This document shows positions 1 to 8,875 of a stretch of DNA of 64,000 nt, one piece after another; positions within the stretch are counted from its first letter, which is position 1; every line of letters starts with the position of its first letter. Origin of the DNA: Woeseiaceae bacterium (GTDB lineage Bacteria > Pseudomonadota > Gammaproteobacteria > Steroidobacterales > Woeseiaceae); the NCBI GenBank assembly GCA_021773035.1, contig JAJFKU010000062.1, positions 1 to 64,000 on the forward strand, given 5' to 3'. Both the position numbers and the translations under genes were made by a program. The notes beneath the pieces are model-generated. The model saw only the letters and a program-made list of their open reading frames with translations, did no database searches and had not been told where the DNA came from.

Positions 1-13
1 TGTCAGCGCGAAG

Positions 14-39
14 TGTCCAAAAACGACCGTTTTCGGACA
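14..39. repeat. 12-bp inverted repeat (hairpin)
   Basis: Arms TGTCCAAAAACG (14-25) and CGTTTTCGGACA (28-39) pair with one mismatch around a 2-nt centre. No T-run follows, so it is not a typical terminator. It may be a relic of a mobile-element end or a protein-binding site. No gene is supported between here and 440. Confidence 0.45.
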
Positions 40-439
40 GCCCGCGCCTCTAGCGTTGGCATATTTCTTCTTAGTTAATCGAGGCACGTTGGTGTCGTCG
101 AATCCGATGCAGAATTCTATTGATGCTGAGAAATATACAAACAGGTGAACACCGTTATCTCGATATCTCCTCGACTCAACGAAAAGTCCTGTGCGGCGAG
201 GGCGGCGGGCGATTCAAGAGTCGAATGGTTATGGCCCCATACATTCTGGTGATACGGATCAGGTCTGCTTGAGTAACCGTGAATCACCACTTATCCCTTT
301 CATAACGAAGATACGTTGCCCCACCTGCTAGCTCGTGCACGTTGATTTCTCTCGCATTTCGCGCGCCTTGGCGAGCTGCTCTACGAAACGCGGCACAACG
401 GGCGGCCTCTCACGCGACAAGGTCTCCAGGAGTGGAAAA
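40..439. other. Intergenic stretch without a supported gene
   Basis: I see no coding pattern, RNA gene or clear regulatory site here. An open frame from 335 runs into the small membrane-protein gene, but its first part has no recognisable sequence and the start at 440 has a better ribosome-binding site. Confidence 0.4.
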
Positions 440-826
440 ATGGTCTATTCACCAACTGAGGACACTGTAATAATCATGACATTCGATTACGGGCACGAGG
501 TCCCCAACTCGGAACGGATTGACCTTGGGAGCGTCAAACTCTGTATGAAAGCTTGGATATACGAGTGGGTAGTTGTTCTTGCGTACTCCAACAGTGCGCA
601 ATGGAAGCTAGTCGTTACGCTACTCGGTGCGTTTCTCATTTGGTTGCTTGGCGAAGCGGCTTTGTCAGATTTTGAGTTTCCCGGGGTTTTGGCACCGATG
701 GCAGAGCCGATTCGCGGTATGTTCGAAGGCCGTTTCAACGGCCTGACGCTCGCGTTTCTGTTGCCTGGATTGGTGGCTGTGGGGCGGCAATTGCGAAGGG
801 ATCGCGAGCGCTTGCTCGGTATCTGA
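440..826 (+). CDS. Small predicted inner-membrane protein
   Basis: I do not recognise a family. The protein is about 128 residues with two hydrophobic segments: one following QWK in the middle (VVTLLGAFLIWLLGEAA), and a second near the C-terminus (LTLAFLLPGLVAVG) followed by a basic tail with RQLRRDRERLL. The ATG at 440 is preferred because an AGGAG sits about 7 nt upstream; the frame is open back to 335. The last third of the gene and the DNA after it are duplicated at 33.7 kb, where the copy carries a stop codon. It lies upstream of the locus A sigma factor, beyond a dif-like palindrome. The function is unknown. Confidence 0.5.
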   Translation: MVYSPTEDTVIIMTFDYGHEVPNSERIDLGSVKLCMKAWIYEWVVVLAYSNSAQWKLVVTLLGAFLIWLLGEAALSDFEFPGVLAPMAEPIRGMFEGRFNGLTLAFLLPGLVAVGRQLRRDRERLLGI

Positions 827-887
827 ATAGCTGACGAGATCCCACAATAATTCTCTCAACTATCGATAATCTGCCTTCTCGATAGTT
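716..887 (+). repeat. Duplicated segment, copy 1 (gene 3' end plus dif-like site)
   Basis: This segment holds the last 35 codons of the small membrane-protein gene and the following non-coding DNA through the 30-bp palindrome. It is closely similar to 33724-33895 in the same orientation. This copy is open; the other has a TAG in place of an Arg codon. Confidence 0.75.
858..887. repeat. dif-like 12-6-12 palindrome, copy 1
   Basis: The left arm AACTATCGATAA (858-869) and right arm TTCTCGATAGTT (876-887) are inverted repeats at 11 of 12 positions around the 6-bp centre TCTGCC. Two 11-12-bp arms around 6 bp is the usual shape of a tyrosine-recombinase crossover site such as dif. Related copies lie at 25411 and 33866. 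It could instead be a hairpin that ends transcription, although no T-run follows. Confidence 0.5.
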
Positions 888-1105
888 GGTAACGGGAACT
901 CGTCGATTGTTTAGGCGCTTTCGAGAGTGCGCCTGCGCGAAAATCCGAGACCTCCTTACGACAATTGACCGGCGACGAACTTTTTGAGATTCAGAGCTTC
1001 GACACAGATCGTAGCGGTTTCGGCAGGGCGAAGCAGAATTCTCGCATCGAGCACCCCAAATGATTGAGTGTGTGAGGAAAATAACTACGCCCTCATCGGG
1101 TTAGT

Positions 1106-1129
1106 GGAAAACTCACGCCGAGTTGTCGT
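1106..1129 (+). promoter_or_regulatory. Predicted ECF promoter for sigma/FecR operon A
   Basis: A GGAAAAC box is followed after exactly 12 nt by GTCGT. The same two boxes with the same spacing precede the receptor gene of this locus and both the sigma and receptor genes of locus B. FecI-like sigma factors are known to use GGAAA-type -35 boxes. The gap of 46 nt to the sigma start fits a short leader. The DNA from 888 to 1105 holds nothing else I can support. Confidence 0.65.
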
Positions 1130-1175
1130 ACCTAGTTGGTAGGATAATAGCCACTGCAGATGACAATGAGCGTAC

Positions 1176-1769
1176 ATGGCCAGTTCTGACACACTTCTTG
1201 AAGTTTTCACCGCGTTGCGTGGGCGATTGACGCGCCTAGTGGTCGGCATTGTCCCACCCAGAGACGTCGAAGACATCGTCCAGGAAACCTACGTTCGCGT
1301 CTGCCAGGTCGAGAACAAGGACGCGATTCGTCAACCGCAGTCGTACATGTTTCGCACCGCCCGGAATTTGGCGCTGAATCAAATCAAGCGCCACGAGTTG
1401 CGATTCACGGATGGCGTCGACGACATTGATGAGCTCGGGGGGCCCTTTCAGGGGCCGCTGGATGATCAAACCTACGAACAGGTAGCGTCTGATGAGCAGT
1501 TTGCCTTGTTCTGTGAGGCGGTCCGGCATTTACCGCAGCAATGCCGTCGAGCCTATGTTCTGAAGAAGGTCTACGGTTACTCGCTGCGCGAAATAGCGCA
1601 TGAAATGAATTTGAGTGAACACACGGTGGAAAACCACATCGTCGCCGGTGCAAAAAAATGCATGCGATATCGACGAAAAATCAGGGGGACCGGTTCGGAC
1701 GGGGGCCGAGCAACACAACTATCGCGACCGCCAAAGGCGAGCGCACGGCCGGGAGGGCCCAATGAGTAA
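1176..1769 (+). CDS. ECF RNA polymerase sigma factor, FecI-like (locus A)
   Basis: This 197-residue protein has the two-domain layout of group IV sigma factors. Region 2 covers roughly residues 10-70 and includes PRDVEDIVQETYVRVCQ; region 4 covers roughly 110-165 with a helix-turn-helix (YSLREIAHEMNLSEHTVENH). FecI-type factors direct transcription of TonB receptor genes after a signal passes through FecR. Its stop overlaps the FecR start by 8 nt, so the two are translationally coupled. The predicted promoter at 1106-1129 matches the one before the receptor gene, which suggests autoregulation. The paralogue at 25591 is closely similar. Confidence 0.92.
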   Translation: MASSDTLLEVFTALRGRLTRLVVGIVPPRDVEDIVQETYVRVCQVENKDAIRQPQSYMFRTARNLALNQIKRHELRFTDGVDDIDELGGPFQGPLDDQTYEQVASDEQFALFCEAVRHLPQQCRRAYVLKKVYGYSLREIAHEMNLSEHTVENHIVAGAKKCMRYRRKIRGTGSDGGRATQLSRPPKASARPGGPNE

Positions 1770-2805
1770 AGTAGTGAGACTGTCCGACGACGAGGAGCGA
1801 ATTGATGCGGCCAACCGCTGGATATTGCGTGTCGATGAAGGGCTGACAGAGGAGGGCAGGGCAGCCCTCGAGACATGGCTATCCGCCGATCCTCAGAATC
1901 TTTCCGAATTCCTCGAAGCCGCGGAGGTTTGGGACGAAACTGCATCGCTTTCGCGATTGGCGGACTTGTTTCCGCAAGCACGCAAACGTACGCAGTGGCG
2001 CCCGCGCCTGGCATTGGCAGCGGCCGCCAGTGTGCTGCTAGTGCTCGCCGCAAGTGCTTTGCTGCTGCCGAACTTCGGTTTCAATGGGTCCGGCTTCGAT
2101 ACGACCCCGACGGCCACTAATACCTTACAACGATTCGAAACGACCATTGGCGAGCAAAAGACGGTGGTATTGGCCGATGGTAGCGTCGTCGTGCTCAATA
2201 CCAATACCGAAATCGACGTTGCCTACACCACCGAGGCACGCGTGTTGCGGCTTGTGCGCGGCGAGATTCATGTCGAGGTGTTTGAAGACCCAACGCGAGC
2301 GTTCAGCGTTGTTGCCGGCAATCGTATTGTGCAAGCATTGGGCACGTCGTTCAGCGTAGAGATTACCCAGGATCAGCGCATAGAACTGGTAGTGACCGAA
2401 GGTAAAGTAATTGTCGGCGTGCATTCACCGGACGAGCAACGCGGTGCACCACCACCCATACTCACCCACCTGGCCGAGAATACTGTGTCGGCCGGTCAAG
2501 AGCTGCTCATGGGCAGCAATAATGAGGAAGTCGTACCGGTTACGGCCGAAGAAATCGAAGTGAAACTGTCCTGGAGGCAAGGCAGCTTGACCTTTAGCAG
2601 TGACCCGCTCGAATATGCGCTCGCAGAAATGGAGCGATACACCACCGTGAAATTTGTGTTCATCGACGAAGACCTCAAAGCGCGAGCGGTAACGGGTCGC
2701 TTTCGTGCCGGCGATGTCGATGCCTTGCTTGTCGCACTTCGATTGCAGTTCAACATCACCCACGAGGTGTCCGAAGACGGGCGAGTATTGTTAAGCAGTC
2801 TTTAA
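1762..2805 (+). CDS. FecR-family anti-sigma / signal transducer (locus A)
   Basis: The gene encodes 347 residues. The N-terminal cytoplasmic part has the sigma-binding DUF4880-like region (NRWILRVDEGL, residues about 17-60). One transmembrane helix follows near residues 75-100 (ALAAAASVLLVLAASALLL), then the periplasmic FecR domain with IGEQKTVVLADGSVVVLNTN. The C-terminal 80 residues (LSWRQGSLTF to the end) look like the STN-type domain seen in many FecR proteins. The ATG at 1762 is chosen over longer in-frame starts because it gives the same length as the paralogue at 26184 and overlaps the sigma stop. It is expected to hold the sigma factor until the receptor signals. Confidence 0.92.
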   Translation: MSKVVRLSDDEERIDAANRWILRVDEGLTEEGRAALETWLSADPQNLSEFLEAAEVWDETASLSRLADLFPQARKRTQWRPRLALAAAASVLLVLAASALLLPNFGFNGSGFDTTPTATNTLQRFETTIGEQKTVVLADGSVVVLNTNTEIDVAYTTEARVLRLVRGEIHVEVFEDPTRAFSVVAGNRIVQALGTSFSVEITQDQRIELVVTEGKVIVGVHSPDEQRGAPPPILTHLAENTVSAGQELLMGSNNEEVVPVTAEEIEVKLSWRQGSLTFSSDPLEYALAEMERYTTVKFVFIDEDLKARAVTGRFRAGDVDALLVALRLQFNITHEVSEDGRVLLSSL

Positions 2806-2857
2806 CCAACAACCAAGAATCTTGTCAAGGGCATAGAAATTACGTTCAGACATAAGT

Positions 2858-2881
2858 GGAAAACTGTACTTCAGTTGTCAT
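2858..2881 (+). promoter_or_regulatory. Predicted ECF promoter for TonB receptor A
   Basis: GGAAAAC, a 12-nt spacer and GTCAT match the motif before the sigma gene of this locus at 1106. Its position means the receptor has its own sigma-dependent transcript besides read-through from sigma/FecR. It overlaps the first codons of the longest receptor frame, so translation from this promoter must start further downstream. Confidence 0.6.
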
Positions 2882-5544
2882 TCAAGCGAGCACAAGAAAA
2901 GTGCGTCGCTGACAACAAGCCTCGCCTGCTAATAATACTGATGCTATCAATGATTAGTACTATTGGCTGGGCAGACGAGGTCGTGGCCGAAAAAATGGTT
3001 ACATTCATTATCCCTCAGCAACGCGCAGACACTGCGCTCACCGAGTTTGCTGAACAGGCCGATCTCACATTGGTATTTCCACCGGAATTAGTGGGCGACA
3101 AGTTAGCCAATGAGCTGATCGGCAAATATACCCAGCAGGAAGGTGCGGACATTCTTCTTGCCGGTACGGGCCTCAATCCCACGTTTAGCAATCGAGTTGT
3201 ACTAAGTATTGCGGCCGACGAACCGTCGGCGAACGAGGGGGAAGACATGGACATCAAGAACAAAGCAGGATTTCTAGCCGCGCTGGTGACAGCATTCACG
3301 GGAGTCAATGCGCAGGACTTGCCGGACGGCGATGATTCAGAACCGCCACAAGAAATTGAAGAAATTGTTGTTGTCGGGTCCCATATTCGAGGCGCTAGCT
3401 CCGCCTCTCCGGTGGCCACTTACAGTCGCGATGACATCGAGCAAACAGGTGTAGCTACTTTGCCAGACTTTCTTCGAACCTTGCCGCAGGTTTTCGGCGG
3501 TGGCGCATCAGAGATTACTGTGGGGCAAACGAACACCAATAACGCTGGCAGGAACTTAACCGGCGGTTCTGGAGTAAACCTGAGAGGCTTGGGCGTGGAG
3601 TCAACGCTGGTACTGTTGGATGGGCGTCGAATCGCGCCAGCCAGCTTCGGTGACTTTGTTGATACGTCACTATTCCCGCTCATAGCAATCGAACGAGTCG
3701 AGGTCCTGACAGACGGTGCATCTGCGCTATACGGCGCCGATGCGGTGGCCGGGGTAGTGAATTTTGTGTTGCGCAAGGACTTCGACGGTGCGGAGACACG
3801 TATTCGATACGGTTCGGTCACGGAAGGCAATTCCGATGAGTTTCAATTTGGACAGGTCTTTGGCAATGCGTGGGACTCTGGCAACATTCTGTTTAGCTAC
3901 GAATACTATCAGCGGGAGCACTTGGATTCTGAAGACCGAACATTTACAGAGAGCGGGGCGGACCCAGCGTATATTCTTCCTGATCAAGAACGGCACAGCG
4001 CCTTTCTAAAAGGGGAGTTCGCGCTGTCGGATACCGCAGATCTATTCGCAAGCGCCTTCTATAGTAAAAGGGAGGCCGATCGCTTGTCAGCGTTCTCTTC
4101 TCTGCCCATAGGAAGTTCTTCGACAAGTGAGTCAGAACTATCTGGAGGAAGCGTCGGAGCTGGTGTGGGATTGCCCGGTACCTGGAGTGCGGAAATTGTA
4201 GGCTCCTACAACAAGAGCAGCTCTTCCAGTCTTGATGAGGTGTTTTTTCTCCCCCGCGATCCAGCCGCTCCACTCCTAGTTCGCGCCGATCTACCAAAAG
4301 AATCAGAGGTCTGGTCGTTGGATGCCGTAGCCAACGGGCAATTATGGGAGGCATCTGGTGGGCCTTCGAAGGTCGCAGTCGGCACTCAAGTTCGTCGAGA
4401 GAGCTTCCAGAGTTTGACCGCTGGTGGAATCAAGGTCGATACAAGCCGGAACGTCTATGCTTTGTTCGCGGAAATCAACGTACCTTTGATCAGCGGACAG
4501 AACCGCAAGAATGGTGCGGAGTTGTTGGAACTTAGCCTCGCGGGCCGGTACGAGAACTACAGTGATTTTGGCGATTCAATAGATCCGAAAATTGGCGTGC
4601 TTTGGTCACCTATCAGTGGCCTAAGTGCTCGAGCGACCGTTGGCACTTCTTTTCGTGCGCCAATTTTGCAAGATTTGTCCGAGCACAATGTCGCCGGGAC
4701 ATTGGCGGACGCACCCGATCCGTCTTCTCCAACTGGCACAACGCTGGCTGTCTTTGTATCTGGCAACAATGCTGACTTGGAGCCGGAAACAGCGACGACC
4801 TGGACCGTTGGGCTTGATATTGAGCCGAAGTCGCTGCCAAACTTTGATTTGAGTCTTACTTACTTCAGCATTGATTATGACGACAGAATTGCTAGTGCTG
4901 ATGCATTCATAAGTACAGCGTTTTTTAGGCCAGAGCTCGATTTTATTATTTCTCGCGATCCAGATCCCGCATATATCGAGTATCTGTTCACCCTTCCAAC
5001 CTCCACGAATCGAACCACATCGGAGCCTCTTGACGCACAAGCGATTGTCGACGATAGATTACGCAACCTCACAAGCGTTCAAGTTAGCGGCGTTGACTTT
5101 GCTGTCAACTACAGCGCGACAATAGACGGCGGAACGCTTAATGCTAGTCTAAATGGCACGTACTTGCTGGAGAAGGAAAACCAATTATTTGAGACTACCG
5201 CGCCGTTTGACGTGATTGATACAGTCTACAATCCGGCAGACTTGAAGATTCGCGGTGGCCTATCATGGGCGAAGAGACGCTTTTCGTCGGGATTGTTCGT
5301 TAATTATGTCGACGGTTATCGAGACGATCGACCCGATCCAACAGTTGGTATCAGCTCGTGGACGACCGTTGATGTACAACTACACTACAGATTCGATTCA
5401 CTTTTCGATATTTCCATTAGCGCAAACAATTTGTTTGACGAAGACCCGCCATTTGTCCAAAGCACAGAAGGCAGGTTCTACGATCCAAACAATGCGAGCC
5501 CACTAGGGCGCTTTGTTTCTATTCAAATTGACAAAGATTGGTAG
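2875..5544 (+). CDS. TonB-dependent receptor with N-terminal STN signalling domain (locus A)
   Basis: This is an outer-membrane transducer of the FecA type, up to 889 residues. A hydrophobic signal segment (LLIILMLSMISTIGWA) is followed by an STN domain around residues 45-120 with PQQRADTALTEFAEQADLTL, a TonB-box-like stretch (EEIVVVGSHIRG), a plug domain containing LRGLGVESTLVLLDGRR, and a beta-barrel ending in W. The TTG at 2875 gives the longest frame but lies inside the predicted promoter, so the true start is probably downstream, for example ATG 2941; this stays open. The ligand is probably the substrate of the hydrolase that follows. The gene ends 5 nt before the downstream ATG. Confidence 0.9.
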   Translation: MSFKRAQEKCVADNKPRLLIILMLSMISTIGWADEVVAEKMVTFIIPQQRADTALTEFAEQADLTLVFPPELVGDKLANELIGKYTQQEGADILLAGTGLNPTFSNRVVLSIAADEPSANEGEDMDIKNKAGFLAALVTAFTGVNAQDLPDGDDSEPPQEIEEIVVVGSHIRGASSASPVATYSRDDIEQTGVATLPDFLRTLPQVFGGGASEITVGQTNTNNAGRNLTGGSGVNLRGLGVESTLVLLDGRRIAPASFGDFVDTSLFPLIAIERVEVLTDGASALYGADAVAGVVNFVLRKDFDGAETRIRYGSVTEGNSDEFQFGQVFGNAWDSGNILFSYEYYQREHLDSEDRTFTESGADPAYILPDQERHSAFLKGEFALSDTADLFASAFYSKREADRLSAFSSLPIGSSSTSESELSGGSVGAGVGLPGTWSAEIVGSYNKSSSSSLDEVFFLPRDPAAPLLVRADLPKESEVWSLDAVANGQLWEASGGPSKVAVGTQVRRESFQSLTAGGIKVDTSRNVYALFAEINVPLISGQNRKNGAELLELSLAGRYENYSDFGDSIDPKIGVLWSPISGLSARATVGTSFRAPILQDLSEHNVAGTLADAPDPSSPTGTTLAVFVSGNNADLEPETATTWTVGLDIEPKSLPNFDLSLTYFSIDYDDRIASADAFISTAFFRPELDFIISRDPDPAYIEYLFTLPTSTNRTTSEPLDAQAIVDDRLRNLTSVQVSGVDFAVNYSATIDGGTLNASLNGTYLLEKENQLFETTAPFDVIDTVYNPADLKIRGGLSWAKRRFSSGLFVNYVDGYRDDRPDPTVGISSWTTVDVQLHYRFDSLFDISISANNLFDEDPPFVQSTEGRFYDPNNASPLGRFVSIQIDKDW

Positions 5545-5549
5545 TAGCG

Positions 5550-8042
5550 ATGACCGTCCGGCATCGCAATGCTGTTGTAGCATCTTGTTGGTATCTCTTA
5601 CTATTCTTTGCTCAGCTCCAAATGATAGTCGACGCGGCGCAGCTGTCTGAAGAAAATCGGCAAGCAACGACGCTCTCTGCCGTAGATATGGTTAAGATGC
5701 GCAGCGTAATAGATCCATTTTCTGGGGCAAGTCTATACGGAGAACCGACGTTCAAGTTCTCGCCTGACGGTAAGTACTTCACGATCGTTACGCAAGAAGG
5801 AAACCCGAAAGCCGGTACTATGGATGCCAACATAGTGCTCTTTACGACACAGGATGTGCGGGACTACATCAACAACCGCAACACGGCCGTGCTCAAGGGG
5901 TCTCGAGTCTTGGCGAGCTTCTCGTCCACGTCCAATAGTGATGCCATTCGGGGCCTACAGTGGCAGAACGATAGTAGAACTATAACCTTCATCGGGGAGA
6001 AGCCGAACGTTCCAGGCCAAGTTTTCAAGCTAGGTGTCATTTCTGGGGATCTCGTACAACTAACAAACCATCCAAGGTCTATTGAGAGTTACGCGTTCAA
6101 CGATATCTCGGAAAACATACTCTACCTTTCCACTCTCCAGACTTCTAACAAGAACTGGCACCTGCCCAGCTATGTTGTGGGCACGCAACGGCTAAGAGAG
6201 CTTGTATCTCGTGATCAGCCGTATTGGCCCAATGCGCCAGAGCAGCTGCAGCTATACGTGGCAAATGTTGGTAGTGAGAGAGGCGCGAAAGCCATTCTGC
6301 CTCCTTTTTTCAATTACGGCGGCGTTGATGAGTACGTTCCATTCAATATCTGGATGTCTCCCAACGGGGAGTTGGCAGCGATAGCCCTGCCATCGAGTGA
6401 CCAGGCCGAGTCGGCAAAATGGCTGACTGAGTATCGGCCATTGGAAATCAATAGGGTTAGAAGGACATTCGCCGAGAATTTCGACGAACAAACAATGCAG
6501 AACAGAGGAGGTCAGTTTAGACAATTCGCGATTATCGATGTAGTTCATGGCGATGTGAAGAGAGTTGTCAACGCTCCTACCGCTTCTACGATAGGCGGCC
6601 TTTATGTGAAAGCAGTATGGCAACCGGACAACTCTCGAGTCTATCTGGGAAACACATTCTTGCCCTTGGACGGGATAGGCGATGATGATCGTGTCGCACG
6701 AAGTGGGTCGCCATACATTGCTGAGTATCACACGCTCAGGGATACGTTGAGGACAGTTACGTCGATTGAAATTCCGGACGGCGCAACCGCTGCGCCAAGT
6801 CAGTTTATTGATATGAGTCTATTGCCTAATGGACGGTTGGCGACATTTTGGTCGCAAAGGACTGACTCAGCACCGCGCTGCCGCGTATTCTATGACTCGG
6901 AGTCAGGCTGGACCGAGGAAAAAAACGCGGGTAGCGAATGCGCCCTTACTTCTCGCAGCCAGAGCGGAGTTGCATTGTCGATTCGAGAGGACTTGAACAC
7001 CGCGCCAGAACTCATGGCGTTTGACTTGGAAACTGGCAGACAGAGACAAATTTCCGACCTAAACCCAGTATTCAAGGAACGCAGTTTCGGCAAAGTGGAG
7101 TTGTTTCAGTGGGTCGACGGCAAGGACAGAATACGTGCGGGGGGGCTAGTTTATCCAACTAATTACGAGCCCGGCATACGCTACCCACTGGTGGTTCAAT
7201 TAGGGAGCTTTCATCCGAATCGGTTTTTTTTGGCGAGCTCGCGTGCCGGCCACATGTCCAGCGCTTTTGCTGGACAAGCACTCGCCAACAAGGAGATCAT
7301 GGTTCTCCAAGTGCCCCATTTTGATATAGGTAACAGTAAGGCGGAAATCGGAAGCAACAGATTGGCAATAGAATCCGCGATTGATCGGTTAAACGAGAAA
7401 GGACTAGTCGATATTCAGAGGATTGGCCTTTCAGGGTTCAGTCGAACTGGATTCTATGTTCAAGAGCTCATTACGTTTTCCGATCTGCAAATTGCTGCAG
7501 CAAAGGTATCCGATGCATCCAACCGCGGCATTCATGCACTTCCTATTTTTTTCGGAAGACAACACGGAATGTCTCACATAGAAGGCCTAATGGACTCCGT
7601 TCCTTGGGGCGCTGATCTAGAGAAATGGGTTCGAAGCGACCCAAATATGCATGTCGATTTTGTGAAAACACCGATAAGTATAGAGAGTAACGGTCCGGTA
7701 ATCTCAGCTTGGTGGGGGACCTACACTACGCTAAAGAGACTTCACAAGCCTGTCGAATTCGTGCAATTTCCTGATGGACAACACATTCTGAGAAAGCCTC
7801 ATGAACAATTGGCCTCCCAACTAAGCACGGTCGATTGGTTTGATTTCTGGTTGAACGATAATGTGCGAATGGATCCATATCCGGACACGCCTGAAACGGT
7901 CGAAAGTTTGGCTGAACAATACGAACGATGGCACAAATTGCGGGCACAGCAGGAAGAGAGCAATCTGGCAGCGATTGAAGCCCGTAAGGCGCATAGAGAA
8001 CGCTCGCTAAATGCGGCTGGCGAGACAGGTGTCCAGGATTGA
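5550..8042 (+). CDS. S9-family hydrolase, lasso-peptide isopeptidase-like (locus A)
   Basis: The protein of about 830 residues has a signal peptide, an N-terminal beta-propeller-like half and a C-terminal alpha/beta-hydrolase half. The nucleophile motif is GFSRTG with Ser near residue 631, and a likely catalytic His is in DGQH near 745. SIREDLNTAPELMAFD and VDWFDFWLN match what I remember of the Atxe2 isopeptidases, which cut the isopeptide bond of lasso peptides. The usual context of that family, sigma, FecR and TonB receptor, is also present. The expected Asp of the triad is not obvious. The ATG at 5550 is preferred over an overlapping TTG at 5538. A general oligopeptidase role is possible. 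Confidence 0.72.
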   Translation: MTVRHRNAVVASCWYLLLFFAQLQMIVDAAQLSEENRQATTLSAVDMVKMRSVIDPFSGASLYGEPTFKFSPDGKYFTIVTQEGNPKAGTMDANIVLFTTQDVRDYINNRNTAVLKGSRVLASFSSTSNSDAIRGLQWQNDSRTITFIGEKPNVPGQVFKLGVISGDLVQLTNHPRSIESYAFNDISENILYLSTLQTSNKNWHLPSYVVGTQRLRELVSRDQPYWPNAPEQLQLYVANVGSERGAKAILPPFFNYGGVDEYVPFNIWMSPNGELAAIALPSSDQAESAKWLTEYRPLEINRVRRTFAENFDEQTMQNRGGQFRQFAIIDVVHGDVKRVVNAPTASTIGGLYVKAVWQPDNSRVYLGNTFLPLDGIGDDDRVARSGSPYIAEYHTLRDTLRTVTSIEIPDGATAAPSQFIDMSLLPNGRLATFWSQRTDSAPRCRVFYDSESGWTEEKNAGSECALTSRSQSGVALSIREDLNTAPELMAFDLETGRQRQISDLNPVFKERSFGKVELFQWVDGKDRIRAGGLVYPTNYEPGIRYPLVVQLGSFHPNRFFLASSRAGHMSSAFAGQALANKEIMVLQVPHFDIGNSKAEIGSNRLAIESAIDRLNEKGLVDIQRIGLSGFSRTGFYVQELITFSDLQIAAAKVSDASNRGIHALPIFFGRQHGMSHIEGLMDSVPWGADLEKWVRSDPNMHVDFVKTPISIESNGPVISAWWGTYTTLKRLHKPVEFVQFPDGQHILRKPHEQLASQLSTVDWFDFWLNDNVRMDPYPDTPETVESLAEQYERWHKLRAQQEESNLAAIEARKAHRERSLNAAGETGVQD

Positions 8043-8204
8043 CGTCGCTCTATCAGGCCAACCAATTGAATTTGAGTAGAACCACTTGGGCCGGCCCCTA
8101 GTATCTGAATTCGTCGTACAACATTCTAAAAGCGCAGTATCTCCTTCAAGTAAGAGCAGCAAGCAGCAAAGCCTGTAGGTTTTCTCCTGGACAAGCAGTT
8201 TCGA

Positions 8205-8459
8205 GTGCAGCTGACAATGTCGCGAACGATCGAACCAAAGCCGGCTCAGAAACTGCATCCCAACGACCCCGATATCGCGTTCGGCCTTTGCGACCTTGGC
8301 CTGCAATGCCCGGAACTCGGATCCGTGCGCTTGAGCGAACTCGAGAGCTACCGCGGTCGACTCGGCTTGCCGATTGAGCGCGATCTGCACTTCAACGCCC
8401 GCAAGACGCTGTCAGCCTATGCGGACGAGGCGCGTACGGCTGGGCAAATCGTTGCCTAG
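8205..8459 (+). pseudogene. DUF2958-family remnant (N-terminus missing)
   Basis: The 84-residue frame contains DPDIAFGLCDLGLQCPEL, then LSELESYRGRLGLPIERDL and LSAYADEARTAGQIV. This agrees with the C-terminal part of DUF2958 proteins, common hypothetical proteins of plasmids and integrative elements. The family's N-terminal region is absent, and the first 20 residues here do not resemble it. I read it as a truncated relic left by rearrangement. Nothing else is supported between 8043 and 8204. Confidence 0.55.
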
Positions 8460-8475
8460 ATAGGCGGCCCGTCGT

Positions 8476-8502
8476 CGCTCTGTCTCGAACCGAGACGGAG
8501 CG
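8476..8502. terminator. Strong hairpin, possible terminator
   Basis: CGCTC-T-GTCTCG pairs with CGAGAC-G-GAGCG around an AAC loop, giving a 12-pair stem including one wobble. No T-tract follows, so termination is only suggested by its place between the DUF2958 remnant and parD. Confidence 0.35.
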
Positions 8503-8535
8503 GCACTGGTGTTGGCCATATTCGCCGGATCTTGA

Positions 8536-8558
8536 TATTTGCCAGATATTGGCAAATA
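8536..8558. promoter_or_regulatory. ParD operator (perfect palindrome)
   Basis: TATTTGCCA and TGGCAAATA form a perfect 9-bp inverted repeat around GATAT, 42 nt upstream of the parD start in an AT-rich promoter region. Ribbon-helix-helix antitoxins such as ParD normally repress their own operon by binding such palindromes. Confidence 0.65.
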
Positions 8559-8600
8559 TTGCTAATATTAGTGCCTATATTGACGGAGAGGTCCTTTGTG

Positions 8601-8873
8601 ATGGCCACTATGAACATCTCGCTACCGGAAGGGCTAAAAGCGTGGGTGCAAAGCCGCGGCTCCAGTGACGATTACAGCACGCCGAGCGACTACGTCAGGG
8701 CATTAATCCGTGCGGACAAAGCGCGCGAGCTCGCTGAGCTGCAATCGTTGCTGCTCGATGGCGTCGGTTTGGGCGATCCGGTGCTCGATACACCGGAATA
8801 CCGTGACGAACTCATTAAGGAGGCGCGCCGTCGCGCCGAGGAGCGGTTGACCGCCAAACCGGCTACAAAGTAG
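8601..8873 (+). CDS. parD: ParD-family antitoxin
   Basis: The 90-residue protein begins MATMNISLPEGLKAWV, the typical beta-strand and first helix of ParD ribbon-helix-helix antitoxins, followed by YSTPSDYVRALIRAD. The C-terminal half (GDPVLDTPEYRDELIKEA) would wrap around the toxin. The ATG at 8601 is preferred to an in-frame start at 8532 because it begins at the conserved N-terminus. The toxin gene starts 2 nt after the stop codon. Expression is probably autorepressed through the palindrome at 8536-8558. Confidence 0.88.
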   Translation: MATMNISLPEGLKAWVQSRGSSDDYSTPSDYVRALIRADKARELAELQSLLLDGVGLGDPVLDTPEYRDELIKEARRRAEERLTAKPATK

Positions 8874-8875
8874 GC

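Noticed and set aside
858..887. Reading the 30-bp palindrome simply as a transcription terminator
   Set aside because: No T-run follows and copies occur both upstream and downstream of loci, so a terminator alone does not explain it, although it is not excluded.
1577..2053. Open frame of 158 codons on the minus strand over the sigma/FecR junction
   Set aside because: It is antisense to two well-supported genes and shows no family features, so it is a shadow frame.
8007..8390. Minus-strand frame over the end of isopeptidase A and the DUF2958 relic
   Set aside because: The + strand frame has clear DUF2958 similarity and the minus frame does not resemble any protein.
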